Shown here: in pieces, positions 16,919 to 25,649 of the stretch
Numbering within the stretch: the first letter of the stretch is position 1
How the letters are laid out: each line of letters opens with the position of its first letter
Made by a program: the position numbers and the translations under genes
The notes under the pieces: model-generated
What the model was told of the DNA's origin: nothing
Seen by the model: only the letters and a program-made list of their open reading frames with translations
The model's database searches: none
Source of the DNA: Bog-532 sp963830385
Lineage (GTDB): Bacteria; Actinomycetota; Actinomycetes; Streptosporangiales; Streptosporangiaceae
Length of the DNA: 64,000 nt
Direction of reading: 5' to 3'
Assembly: GCA_963830385.1 (NCBI GenBank)
Contig: CAWHMD010000002.1
Span: forward strand, 620,001 to 684,000

Positions 16919-18127
16919 TCAGAAGAAGGTCGGAACCGCTTCGGTGACGGTGTAGTCGTCGTCCACCAGGTAGAGCGTCCGCCACTTGTCGAACGTCGTG
17001 CAGGGATGGGACGGGCCGAGCGCCACCAGGTCACCGACGGCGACGCCGTGGCCTGCGGGGACGGCCAGGTGGGCGTGCTGGTCGCTGGCGGCGGCCATCG
17101 TCCAGCCGGCGTCGCGCAGCGACCGGCGCTCGGCCGTGCCCCGCCGGACGTGGGTCAGCGCGATCGGGTTGCCCGCGTCCTGGCCGAAGTCGCGGCGCCC
17201 GGCCGACACGATGATCAGCCCGGGCTCGGGGACCGAGAGCACCTGGCCCCACACCTCCAGCGCGGGCTCCAGGTCGGGTGCGGACGAGCCGGTGCGGGCG
17301 TGCATCTCGGTCAGCGCGCGGGCGTAAAGGCCCCAGTCCTCGCTCAGGTAGCAGCCGCTGCGCAGCATCACCCGGGCCAGGCTGAGCTGCGGCCCGGCCC
17401 CGGTCAGCACGTCGATGACCACGTCCGGGAAGGCGGTGCCGCCCGCGGTCAGCAGCACCTCGGGCGTATCGAACAAGCCGCGCTGGTCCAGCGCGGCCGC
17501 GATCTCGATCAGGAAGGCCAGGAACTCCCGGACCACCGGCTCCCGGTCCTCGCCGTCCCGGGCCCGGGCCAGGCCCTCGAAGCCCTCCACCCCGGCCAGC
17601 GCCAGGTGCGGGGCGGCCGCCCGGACCGCCTGGGCCACCTCGACGGCGGTGGCCACGTCCCGGACCCCGCAGCGGGCGCCGGCCAGGCCGCCCTCGACCA
17701 GGACGTTGACCGGGCGGCCGGGGCCGTCCGGTCCGAGCGCGGCGAGCCGTTCGGCCAGCAGCCGGACGCCGTCCACCGAGTCGGCCAGGCAGTAGAACTC
17801 GAAGCCCGGGTCACGCCGCAGTTCGGCGCCGACGTAGCGGATGTCGGCCGCCCCGACCAGCTCGTTGGCGTAGAAGATGCGCTGGACCCCGTGCTCGCGG
17901 GCCGCGCGGACCTGCGGCCCGGTGGCGAAGGTCAGCCCCCAGCTGCCCGCATCCAGCTGGCGGCGGAACAGCGCGGGGGCCATCGTGGTCTTGGCGTGCG
18001 GGCACAGGAGTACGCCGGCCGCCTCGCTGAACTGCTGGAACCGGGTCAGGTTGCGGTCCAGGACGCTTGCCCGCAGTACGCACACCGGCAGCGGCAGGTC
18101 CTCACGGAGTATGTTCGGCGCGTCCAC
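16919..18127 (-). CDS. D-serine dehydratase/D-threonine aldolase-like PLP enzyme
   Basis: 402 residues from a GTG at 18127 (VDAPNILREDLP); upstream extensions are basic and non-conserved in look. Fold type III PLP enzyme: Lys of the Schiff base in LLCPHAKTTMAP, barrel strands FYANELVG and VNVLVEGG, then the C-terminal beta domain. The metal site of the DSD1 group is indicated by HPCTTFDKW near the end, matching the His and Cys zinc ligands of eukaryotic-type D-serine dehydratases. Actinobacterial homologues are often called amino acid deaminases. It likely degrades a D-amino acid or beta-hydroxy amino acid. Divergent from the MMPL gene across 142 bases. Confidence 0.8.
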   Translation of the reverse strand: MDAPNILREDLPLPVCVLRASVLDRNLTRFQQFSEAAGVLLCPHAKTTMAPALFRRQLDAGSWGLTFATGPQVRAAREHGVQRIFYANELVGAADIRYVGAELRRDPGFEFYCLADSVDGVRLLAERLAALGPDGPGRPVNVLVEGGLAGARCGVRDVATAVEVAQAVRAAAPHLALAGVEGFEGLARARDGEDREPVVREFLAFLIEIAAALDQRGLFDTPEVLLTAGGTAFPDVVIDVLTGAGPQLSLARVMLRSGCYLSEDWGLYARALTEMHARTGSSAPDLEPALEVWGQVLSVPEPGLIIVSAGRRDFGQDAGNPIALTHVRRGTAERRSLRDAGWTMAAASDQHAHLAVPAGHGVAVGDLVALGPSHPCTTFDKWRTLYLVDDDYTVTEAVPTFF

Positions 18128-18269
18128 GTACGCGAACGCTACTCCTGGCGGAGTACACCGCCGGGTGGCGGCCGCCCGCCAACTGCCTTCCGCGGCCGGA
18201 CGACGGTACCGGCCCCTGGCCGGCAGCATCGGAGCAGACACCACCGCCGCCCTTGGGGAGGGCCCTCCG

Positions 18270-20570
18270 ATGCGTACCAACACCTATCCCGAACCGGCAC
18301 CGCCGCCGATCACGAGACCGGGCCTGCTCGGCCGGACCGGGCGCGCCTGCTACCGCCACCGCTGGCTGACCCTCGCGGCCTGGATGGCCGGCGTGGCCTG
18401 CCTCGTCGTGCTGTGGGTGCAGTTCGGCGCGCCCGCCGACAACAGCTTCACCGGCCAGGACCCCGGCCAGACGGTCCTCGACCAGCACTTCCCCCAGCGG
18501 TCGGGCGACACACTCACGCTGGCTATCCGGTCCGACGCGCCGGTCACCGCGGCCGCGGTCAAGTCCCAGGTCACCGCCGCGCTGGTGCCGATGCGGGAGG
18601 CGGCCCACGTCAGCGGGGTGACCGACCCGTACACCACGCCCGGCCAGCTGTCCCGCGACGGGCACATCGCGTTCGCGTCGGTCCAGTTCAGCGTGCCGTC
18701 CACCAGCATCCCCGGCAGCGAGGTGACCGCGCTGATGAACGACGCGCGGGCCGCCTCGGGGCACGGCGTGACGTTCAGCCTCGGCGGTGACGTGGTCGAC
18801 CAGGCCGAGACCTCGTACGGCGGGTCGTCGGACGGCATCGGCATCGCCGCGGCCGCGATCGTCCTGCTCATCGCCTTCGGGTCGTTCCTGGCCATGGGCT
18901 TGCCGGTGCTCACCGCGGTGTTCGGCATCGGCGCCGGGCTGTCGCTGATCGCGCTGCTCGGGCACGTCTTCCCGGCCCCGTCGTTCTCGGCGATCATCGC
19001 CTCGATGATCGGGCTCGGGGTCGGGGTGGACTACGCGCTGTTCATCGTGACCCGGTTCCGTGAGTACCTGCGAGCCGGCGTCGCACCGTCAGAGGCCACC
19101 ACGCGGGCGATGCGTACTTCCGGCCGATCGGTGCTGACCGCGGGCACTACCGTCGTCATCGGCATGATGGGCCTGCTGGTGCTGCGCCAGCCGCTGATGA
19201 ACGGGGTGGCGATCGCCGCCGCGGCCACCGTGGCGATGACCGTCCTGGCCGCGCTGACCCTGCTGCCGGCGATGCTCGGGTTCACCGGGACCCGCCTGGC
19301 CAAGCCGTCCCGGTTCCGGGTACCGGGCCTGCGACGCCAGCCGCGCAACACCCTTTTTAAAAACCATGAAAAGGGCGGCATGAATGCGACGCGGCAGGCG
19401 GCTGCGGCGGCCAGCGGGCCGGGCGGGCGGCATCCGGCTGAGCGGTGGGCGGCGATGATCAGCCGGCATCCGGTCCGGTCGCTGCTGGCGGCGGTGGCGG
19501 TCATCGCGGTGCTGGCGGTGCCCGCGCTCAGCATGACGCTGAACATGCCGGACGAGTCCGCCCAGGCGGCCGGGACGATGGGCCGGGCCAGCTACCAGAC
19601 GATGGCGGACGGATTCGGGCCGGGCTTCGGCGCCCCGCTGATCGTGGCCGCGTCCGGCCGCGACCCGGCCGCCGGGGGCGCCACCCTGGCCAGGGCGGTG
19701 GGCCAGACCCCGGGGGTGGCGCGGGTGACGCCGCCGGTGCTCAGCGCGGACGGCAAGGCGGTCATGTTCATCGCCTACCCCACCACCGGTGAGCAGGACC
19801 CGGTCACCAACGCCCTGGTCAACAAGATCAACAACCAGGTGCTGCCCCGGGCCGAGGCCGGCACCGGGCTGACCGCCCACCTGACCGGCCCGAACGCGGG
19901 CGCGGTGACGTTCGCCAACACGATCGCGCAGCGGATGCCGTGGCTGATCGGCGTGGTCATCGGGCTGTCGATGCTGCTGTTGCTGGTCGTGTTCCGCTCG
20001 ATCGCGGTCGCGATCAAGGCGGCGCTGATGAACCTGCTGTCGATCGCGGCCGCCTACGGCGTGCTGGTCGCGGTCACCCAGTGGGGCTGGGGGCACCAGC
20101 TGTTCGGCTTCAGCGAGCCGATCCCGATCACGACCTGGGTACCGATGTTCCTGTTCGTGATCTTGTTCGGGCTGTCCATGGACTACGAGGTGTTCCTGCT
20201 GTCCCGGATCAAGGAGGAGTACGACCGGACCGGCGACAACACCGCCTCGGTGGCCCGCGGCCTGGCCCAGACCGCCCGGGTGATCAGCGCGGCCGCCGCG
20301 ATCATGGTCGTCGTGTTCGCCTCGTTCGTGCTCGGCGCCGACGTGTCGGTCAAGCAGATCGGGCTCGGGCTGGCGGTCGCGGTGCTGGTCGACGCCACCG
20401 TGGTGCGGCTGGTGCTGGTCCCCGCGATCATGGAGCTGCTCGGCCGGGCCAACTGGTGGCTGCCGGGCTGGCTGGCCCGGATCCTGCCCCGCTCACCCGA
20501 GCCTGACCAGGTGGTGGAGCCGTCCGGGCCGGTCGCGGTGGAAGCTGGGCCGGTGGTCAGCCGGCGATGA
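18270..20570 (+). CDS. MMPL/RND-family exporter
   Basis: 766 residues from the ATG at 18270 after GGGGAGGG. Two similar halves, each with one helix, an extracytoplasmic domain and a helix cluster. First half: helix at about 35-55, then cluster 190-350 including IGLGVGVDYALFIVTRFREY, the typical MMPL Asp-Tyr signature. Second half: helix near 415, cluster 540-740 with LSMDYEVFLLSRIKEEYDRT. A basic cytoplasmic linker lies between (about 355-385). MMPL proteins export lipids, siderophores or drugs using the proton gradient. There is no lipid or polyketide synthesis gene beside it, so the cargo is unknown. It is divergent from the DSD1-like gene. Confidence 0.93.
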   Translation: MRTNTYPEPAPPPITRPGLLGRTGRACYRHRWLTLAAWMAGVACLVVLWVQFGAPADNSFTGQDPGQTVLDQHFPQRSGDTLTLAIRSDAPVTAAAVKSQVTAALVPMREAAHVSGVTDPYTTPGQLSRDGHIAFASVQFSVPSTSIPGSEVTALMNDARAASGHGVTFSLGGDVVDQAETSYGGSSDGIGIAAAAIVLLIAFGSFLAMGLPVLTAVFGIGAGLSLIALLGHVFPAPSFSAIIASMIGLGVGVDYALFIVTRFREYLRAGVAPSEATTRAMRTSGRSVLTAGTTVVIGMMGLLVLRQPLMNGVAIAAAATVAMTVLAALTLLPAMLGFTGTRLAKPSRFRVPGLRRQPRNTLFKNHEKGGMNATRQAAAAASGPGGRHPAERWAAMISRHPVRSLLAAVAVIAVLAVPALSMTLNMPDESAQAAGTMGRASYQTMADGFGPGFGAPLIVAASGRDPAAGGATLARAVGQTPGVARVTPPVLSADGKAVMFIAYPTTGEQDPVTNALVNKINNQVLPRAEAGTGLTAHLTGPNAGAVTFANTIAQRMPWLIGVVIGLSMLLLLVVFRSIAVAIKAALMNLLSIAAAYGVLVAVTQWGWGHQLFGFSEPIPITTWVPMFLFVILFGLSMDYEVFLLSRIKEEYDRTGDNTASVARGLAQTARVISAAAAIMVVVFASFVLGADVSVKQIGLGLAVAVLVDATVVRLVLVPAIMELLGRANWWLPGWLARILPRSPEPDQVVEPSGPVAVEAGPVVSRR

Positions 20571-20655
20571 GCCGGAAGCAGGCGCGGACGCCGGCGTCGT
20601 CACCGAGCGCGGTGACGGCGCCGGCGCCGGGTGCGACCAGGACGTGCCGGACCAC
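20557..20655 (-). pseudogene. Possible C-terminal remnant of an aminotransferase
   Basis: The minus strand between the exporter and the LysR gene encodes VVRHVLVAPGAGAV and DDAGVRACFRLIAG before a stop. This resembles the last 30 residues of fold-I aminotransferases (a late VxVxPG then VRxCF element). Nothing upstream continues the gene, since the LysR gene starts 60 bases away in the other direction. It may be the leftover of a divergent aminotransferase once controlled by the LysR protein. Short and tentative. Confidence 0.25.
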
Positions 20656-20703
20656 GGTTGATAGGCGGGATATAGCTCTCAGGCCGATCAAATTAGCCTC
20701 ATC

Positions 20704-20709
20704 TATAGT
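20704..20709 (+). promoter_or_regulatory. Candidate -10 box of the LysR gene
   Basis: TATAGT lies 6 bases before the ATG at 20716 inside an unusually AT-rich patch (20660-20715). There is no Shine-Dalgarno sequence, so a leaderless transcript starting at or next to the ATG is likely. No convincing -35 box is seen. Confidence 0.45.
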
Positions 20710-20715
20710 CGTTAC

Positions 20716-21765
20716 ATGCTGGACGTGACACGGCTGCGCGTCCTGGTCGCGGTGGCCAGGCACGGGTCGGTGACGGCCGCGGCCCGGGAGCTCAACTACG
20801 CGCAGCCGTCGGTCAGCCACCACCTGGCCCGGCTGGAGGCCGAGACCGGAGTCCGGCTGATCCAGCGGGCTGGCCGCGGCATCCGGCTCACCGACGCCGG
20901 GCGGCTGCTGGCCGACCGGGCAGCCGAGATCCTCGGCCGCCTCGACGCCGCCGAGAACGAGCTGGCGTCCCACGCCGGCCTGCGGGCCGGCCGGGTGCGG
21001 CTGGCGGCGTTCCCCTCCGCTCTGGGCACGATCATCCCGGCCGCGGCGGCCATGCTCCGGGCCGAGCACCCAGGGATGGACCTCCGGCTGACCGAGGCCG
21101 AGCCGCCGGAGGCGCTGCGCATGCTGCGGGCCGGCTACGTGGACGTGGCGCTGGTCTTCCGGTACTCCCAAGGGGTCGAGACGGCGGCGGAGGCCGGGGC
21201 GGCCGGGGCGGAGGAAGAGGGCACCCGGGGGCGGCTGGTGCTGGACGAGCCCGTGCACCTGATCACCCGGCGGCGGCCGGACGGCGCCGGCGCGCCGCGC
21301 GGGGCCGGCTGCGACCTGGCCAAGTACGCGCACTGCCGATGGATCGCGGGCTGCGACCGCTGCCGGATCAACCTGATGACGCAGTGCTCGGTGGCCGGGT
21401 TCACGCCGAAGATCTCGTTCACGACCGACGACTACGTGGCCGTTCAGGCCCTGGTGGCGGCCGGGCTGGGGGTGGCCACCCTGCCGGACCTGGCGCTGCG
21501 AGCCGCCCGGCACCCGGGGATCCGGGCCGCCGAGCTGCCCGGCGCCCGGCGGCACGTGTACGCGCTGCAGTACGGGGAGCCGCCGGACCCACCGGCCGCT
21601 ATCCGGCTCATCGACGCGCTCAGTGCGGTGACCGGTGGTGGTGACAGTGCTGCTGGGGCTTCTGGGGTTTCCGGGGGTGACGGGTCGCGTGGGAGTGACG
21701 GGTCGCGTGGGGGTGACGGGGTGAAGGAGGCCGCGGCGCGGACGCCGGAGGCGGTTGCCCCCTGA
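20716..21765 (+). CDS. LysR-family transcriptional regulator
   Basis: 349 residues. N-terminal LysR helix-turn-helix (LRVLVAVARHGSVTAAAREL, then AQPSVSHHLARLEAETGVRL) and a two-lobed effector domain from about residue 90 (VRLAAFPSALGTIIPAAAAM; YVDVALVFRY; VQALVAAGLGVATLPDLAL). A Cys-bearing stretch (GCDLAKYAHCRWIAGCDRCR) in the effector domain is unusual and could bind a metal or be redox-sensitive. The last 40 residues are Gly/Ser/Asp-rich and coded by tandem GGGTGACGGGTCGCGT-like units (about 21670-21725). The divergent target gene normally found next to LysR genes is missing except for a possible remnant. Confidence 0.9.
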   Translation: MLDVTRLRVLVAVARHGSVTAAARELNYAQPSVSHHLARLEAETGVRLIQRAGRGIRLTDAGRLLADRAAEILGRLDAAENELASHAGLRAGRVRLAAFPSALGTIIPAAAAMLRAEHPGMDLRLTEAEPPEALRMLRAGYVDVALVFRYSQGVETAAEAGAAGAEEEGTRGRLVLDEPVHLITRRRPDGAGAPRGAGCDLAKYAHCRWIAGCDRCRINLMTQCSVAGFTPKISFTTDDYVAVQALVAAGLGVATLPDLALRAARHPGIRAAELPGARRHVYALQYGEPPDPPAAIRLIDALSAVTGGGDSAAGASGVSGGDGSRGSDGSRGGDGVKEAAARTPEAVAP

Positions 21766-21818
21766 CACGCCCGGGCGAGGGCTGCGCGGCCGAGCGCTCC
21801 TGGGCTACAGTCTCGCGC

Positions 21819-22919
21819 GTGACTTCGGGCCCGGAACCGCCACCACGAGGCCAGGCGGTCCTGCCCGGCCTGGCCCCGGACCCGGTCACCGCCGACGGGC
21901 AGCGGCTGCTGCCGGGGATGGCCGGGCTGACCGGCGCCCAGCACGCGGCGGCCGGCCTGATCGCCCGCGGCGGCCGGGCCGGGGCCAGCGCCCCCGACAT
22001 GGAGCCGGACACCGGTACCGACACCGAGCTGAGCCGGGTGGCGGCCGAGCTGCTGGCCACCGACCCGGACGGGTCCCGGATCGGCGCCGCCGTGCGGACG
22101 GCGCTGGACATGCTGCTGGACGGCCAGCACACCGGGCGGTACCGCTGGGATCAGCTCTGCAAGACCGAGAAGACCCACGCGGGCACGCTGGTGGAGATCG
22201 GCATCCAGCGCGGCCTGGGTCTGGCCGACGGCACCGTGCTCGACTACTCGATCGCCGGGGCCGACGTGGACTGTAAGTTCAGCCACCGGATGGGCCGCTG
22301 GATGATCCCGCCCGAGGCGTCCGGCCAGCTGGTGCTACTCGTCCAGGCCAGTGACGACGAGGGCACCTGGTCGGCCGGCCTGCTGCGGGTCCGGCCCGGC
22401 CTGCTGCGCGAGGCCAGCAACCGCGACCTGAAGAAGACGCTCAGCGACCGCGGCCGGGCCGGGATCGTGTGGCTGTTCTCCCGCTGTGAGCTGCAGGAGA
22501 ACGTGCTGGTGCGGATGGCCGACCGGGACGTCGCCGAGGTGCTGACGCCGCGTTCGGGCCAGCAGCGGGTCAACGAGCTGTTCCGCCGGGCCCAGCGCCG
22601 GCGGGTCACCCGGACGGTGGTGGCCACCGTGGCCAAGCAGGACGACTACATGAAGCGGGTCCGGGCCGGCGGCGGCGCCCGCGACCAGTTGCGGCCCGAG
22701 GGCATCGTGATCTTCGGCGACTACGCCGGCGACCAGGCGCTGGCTGGCGCGCTGGGGCTGCCCCGGCCAGGGCCCGGCGAGTTCGTGAGCGCGCGGCTCA
22801 CGTCCCGGGCGCCCCGGCCCGGCGGCGCGGACCGCACGATCCGGCTGGAAGGCGTGGACTGGATGCTGGCCGACCCGGCCGACCCGGCCGAGCCCGCGCC
22901 CCACCTGCCCCGTGGGTAA
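21819..22919 (+). CDS. NaeI-family type II restriction endonuclease (orphan)
   Basis: 366 residues from a GTG at 21819; the first 65 residues are a non-conserved extension and a later start is possible. From residue 70 the protein follows NaeI of Lechevalieria closely in order: PDGSRIGAAVRTALDML, DGQHTGRYRWDQL, KTEKTHAGTLVEI, DCKFSHRMGRWMIPPE, NRDLKKTLSDRGRAGIV, RVNELFRRAQRRRVTRTVVA, VAKQDDYMKRVR and LRPEGIVIFGD. Catalytic residues of NaeI map to Glu126, Asp142, Asp151 and Lys153 with the same spacing. The ligase-like motif keeps Leu99, the position whose change to Lys makes NaeI a topoisomerase. NaeI cuts GCCGGC. No DNA methyltransferase lies within the window, so it is an orphan here. Confidence 0.88.
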   Translation: MTSGPEPPPRGQAVLPGLAPDPVTADGQRLLPGMAGLTGAQHAAAGLIARGGRAGASAPDMEPDTGTDTELSRVAAELLATDPDGSRIGAAVRTALDMLLDGQHTGRYRWDQLCKTEKTHAGTLVEIGIQRGLGLADGTVLDYSIAGADVDCKFSHRMGRWMIPPEASGQLVLLVQASDDEGTWSAGLLRVRPGLLREASNRDLKKTLSDRGRAGIVWLFSRCELQENVLVRMADRDVAEVLTPRSGQQRVNELFRRAQRRRVTRTVVATVAKQDDYMKRVRAGGGARDQLRPEGIVIFGDYAGDQALAGALGLPRPGPGEFVSARLTSRAPRPGGADRTIRLEGVDWMLADPADPAEPAPHLPRG

Positions 22920-22999
22920 CTCGAGCCCCTGCGCCCGGGCAAGCGGCCCCCGCACCGGTACGCCCGCCAGCCGCCCCCTCGTCGTGCTCAGATGGAGGT

Positions 23000-24256
23000 A
23001 TGACGGAGCAGATGCGGCGGGCGGGGCGGTGGACGGTGGAGGACCAGATCGCTTCGCCGTGGCAGTACGTGGACGTGGAGGTGCCGCCGGGGACGCGGGC
23101 GCTGCGGGTCGAGGTCAGCTACGACCGGCAGGCCGGGGTGCTGGATCTCGGCTGTTTCGGCCCGGGCGGGACGGGCCCGGGCGAGACGGGGCCGGGCGGG
23201 CCTTCGGGCTTCCGGGGGTGGTCGGGCGGGGCGCGGGACCGGTTCGTGATCGGGGCCGACGGGGCGACGCCGGGTTACCTGGCCGGGGAGATCGAGCCGG
23301 GGCGGTGGCAGGTGGTCTTCGGGCTCTACCGGGTGCCGCTGGACGGGCTGGACTGGGAGCTGACCGCGACCGCGATCACGGCGGGCGGGGCGCGGGGCGC
23401 CGGGCCGTCCGCGGATCCGCCGGCGGCGGCCGGGCGGCCGGCCCGGCGCCAGCTGCCCAGCGCGGGCGGGCGGCGGTGGTGGGCGGGCGACCTGCACACC
23501 CACACGGTGCACTCCGACGGGGTGCTGACGGTGGCCGAACTAGCCCGGCTGGCCAGCGGGAACGGGCTGGACTTCATCGCCGTCACCGACCACAACACGG
23601 TGAGCCACCACCGGGAGCTGGCCGCCACCGGCCGCCGGTACGGGATCACGCTGATTCCCGGGCAGGAGGTGACCACCAGCCAGGGTCACGCCAACGCGCT
23701 GGGCGACATCGGGTGGGTGGACTTCCGTGAACCGGCGGCGACGTGGCTGGCGACCACCCGCGACCGGGGTGGCCTGCTGTCGGTCAACCACCCGATCGCC
23801 GGGCCGGTGAGCTGGATGCACGCAATGCCGGAACGCCCGCCGCTGGTCGAGGTCTGGCATTGGAGCTGGCTCGACCTGAGCTGGACGACGCCGCTGTCCT
23901 GGTGGCGGGCGTGGGACCCGGCCGCCATCCCGGTCGGCGGCAGCGACTGGCACCGGCCCGGCTCCGACGCGCCGCCGGGGACCCCGGTCACCTGGGTGGA
24001 GAGCGACAGCGACGAACCGGGCGACCTGCTGGGCGCCATCGGGGCCGGGCGGGTGGCGATCTCGGCCCAGCGGGACGGGCCGGTGCTGCTCCGGACCGGG
24101 GACGAGCTGGTCGCGGTGGACGCCGACGGCACCGTGCTGGCCGGGCTGGACGGGCCGCTGCGGCGGGTCCGCGGGGACCTGGCCCGGTTCCCGGGGGCGC
24201 CGGGTCCGCACCAGCTGCTCAGCGCCCAGGGCGCGACGCTGGCCCTCACGCCCTGA
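23000..24256 (+). CDS. PHP-domain metallohydrolase (CehA/McbA-like)
   Basis: 418 residues. An N-terminal beta-rich domain (about 1-150) precedes a PHP domain with all main metal motifs: GDLHTHTVHSDG (about 160-171), AVTDHNTVSHH, PGQEVTTSQGHANAL, SVNHPIA and GGSDWHRPG. PHP enzymes are phosphoesterases or hydrolases using two or three metal ions; the CehA/McbA group hydrolyses carbamates and related compounds, but many members are uncharacterised. It stands alone between the NaeI-like gene and a strong hairpin at 24260, reading in the same direction as the endonuclease with an 80-base gap. Substrate unknown. Confidence 0.85.
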   Translation: MTEQMRRAGRWTVEDQIASPWQYVDVEVPPGTRALRVEVSYDRQAGVLDLGCFGPGGTGPGETGPGGPSGFRGWSGGARDRFVIGADGATPGYLAGEIEPGRWQVVFGLYRVPLDGLDWELTATAITAGGARGAGPSADPPAAAGRPARRQLPSAGGRRWWAGDLHTHTVHSDGVLTVAELARLASGNGLDFIAVTDHNTVSHHRELAATGRRYGITLIPGQEVTTSQGHANALGDIGWVDFREPAATWLATTRDRGGLLSVNHPIAGPVSWMHAMPERPPLVEVWHWSWLDLSWTTPLSWWRAWDPAAIPVGGSDWHRPGSDAPPGTPVTWVESDSDEPGDLLGAIGAGRVAISAQRDGPVLLRTGDELVAVDADGTVLAGLDGPLRRVRGDLARFPGAPGPHQLLSAQGATLALTP

Positions 24257-24259
24257 TCA

Positions 24260-24296
24260 GCGGAGGGAGGCCCCGCCTGGGGTGGCCTCCCTCCGC
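24260..24296 (+). terminator. Strong hairpin after the PHP gene
   Basis: GCGGAGGGAGGCC pairs perfectly with GGCCTCCCTCCGC over 13 bp with an 11-base loop, starting three bases after the stop codon of the PHP-domain gene. No T-run follows, but the stem strength and position fit a GC-type terminator, possibly working on both strands for the convergent secreted-protein gene. Confidence 0.75.
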
Positions 24297-24358
24297 CGGT
24301 GGAGCCAGGTGGGCGCCGGGTGGGCGCCGGGTGGCCCAGGGCCACACGGAGCGGTGGA

Positions 24359-24838
24359 TCAGCTGCCGGTCGGCAGGGAAGTGCCGTTCAGCTCGACGGT
24401 GTTGTCGTGCTGCTGCGCGGCGGTCTTGCTCAGGCCGCCCAGGGCCGGGATGATGCTGTTGGCCTCGCTCGGGGCGTTGGCCGCGTTGAGCTTCGGCAGG
24501 CCGGAGGAATCGGGGGTGACGCCGCTCGCCTTGCCGGCGGAATCGCTGATGCTGCGGCTGTCGGCGGTGCTGGGCAGCTTGCCGGGCGTGCGCGGCGTGC
24601 CGCTGACCTGGCCGAGACTGGACGAGGCGGGGGCGGCCGACGTCAGGTCCTGGCTCGGGACCGCCTGGAAGATCTCGGCCAGGCCGGGCATCGCCTGGGC
24701 GGCGCCGGTCTGCATCAGCGAACTGGCCGCACTCGAAAGCTGCGGCGTGGCGGCCAGAGCCGTTCCGGCCGTGAAGGCGCTCGAAGTGAGGACGGCCGCG
24801 GCCGCGACGCCCCCGAAGAAGATTCGCCGGTTGAACAC
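24359..24838 (-). CDS. Small secreted protein, function unknown
   Basis: 159 residues. The N-terminus is a clear signal peptide: NRRIFFGG basic part, hydrophobic core VAAAAVLTSSAFTAGTA, and a probable AxA cleavage (TALAATP). The double Arg is close to, but not, a full Tat motif. The mature part is Ala/Ser/Pro/Gly-rich with little predicted structure and no cysteines. No family is recognised. The upstream region 24839-24950 is relatively AT-rich and likely holds its promoter and that of the divergent kinase-like gene. Confidence 0.75.
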   Translation of the reverse strand: MFNRRIFFGGVAAAAVLTSSAFTAGTALAATPQLSSAASSLMQTGAAQAMPGLAEIFQAVPSQDLTSAAPASSSLGQVSGTPRTPGKLPSTADSRSISDSAGKASGVTPDSSGLPKLNAANAPSEANSIIPALGGLSKTAAQQHDNTVELNGTSLPTGS

Positions 24839-25004
24839 GACAACTCCATTTTTCGCTGTGGGTGGGAGGGCTCTCGGGTTTGACTAACCGCGGCGAGCCG
24901 ACTCGGACCCTAACACACTCTAAGTAATCGACCTATGACTCTTCGAATTAATGGCTGCTCAGGCGAGGAGCGTGAGGACACGAGGACTGGTGGACTGGCA
25001 GACG

Positions 25005-25621
25005 ATGGACGCCGATGAACTGATTGAACGGGCGCGGGCCCTGGCCGGGCCAGCGGCCGGCGCATCCTCGGCATCGCCGGAGCGCCCGGCGCCGGCAAGA
25101 GCACGCTGGCCGCGCTGGTCGCCGCCCGGCTGGCCGGGGCCGCGGTGCAAGTGCCGATGGACGGCCTGCACCTGGCCGACGTGGAGCTGACCCGGCTCGG
25201 ACGGCGCGACTGGAAGGGGGCGCCGGACACGTTCGACGCGTTCGGCTACCTGGCCCTGCTGCGGCGGCTGCGGGCGGCAACGCCGGGTGAGATCGTCTAC
25301 GCGCCCGCGTTCGAGCGCACGATCGAGCAGCCGATCGCGGGCAGCATCCCGGTCGAGCCGTCGGTACCCCTGATCATCACGGAAGGTAATTACCTGCTGC
25401 TCGACGATCCGCCGTGGCACGAGCTCAGGGCGCTGCTGGACGAGATCTGGTTCGTGGAGATCGACGACCAGGTCCGGCTGGACCGGCTGATCCGGCGGCA
25501 CATCGAGTTCGGTAAGACCCCGGAGCAGGCGGCCGAGTGGGTGCAACGGCTGGACGAGCAGAACGCCCGGCTGGTGGCGGCCACCCGGGACCGGGCCGAC
25601 CTGGTCGTCCGCGGCGGCTAG
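25005..25621 (+). pseudogene. Uridine/pantothenate-kinase-like P-loop nucleoside kinase, frameshifted
   Basis: The N-terminus reads MDADELIERARALAG in one frame. The P-loop (RILGIAGAPGAGKSTLA) and the rest (VPMDGLHLADVELTRLGR, YAPAFERTIEQPIAGS, IITEGNYLLLDDPPWH, LDEIWFVEIDD) are in another. The switch lies at about 25045-25062 in GGCCGGGCCAGCGGCCGG. The span of 617 bases is 3n+2, fitting one missing base. The order of motifs matches the nucleoside/nucleotide kinase group of fructose-transport or uridine-kinase-like proteins in actinobacteria. Everything after the P-loop is intact, so either a base is missing from the read or the gene is recently dead. It converges on pfkB with 28 bases between. 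Confidence 0.75.
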
Positions 25622-25649
25622 CGGGACCGCCGGCCGGCAGGCGGGCCGG

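Noticed and set aside
16865..18790. Long plus-strand frame over the D-serine-dehydratase-like gene and the exporter start
   Set aside because: No motifs; the opposite-strand PLP enzyme is unmistakable and the exporter has its own start with a ribosome-binding site.
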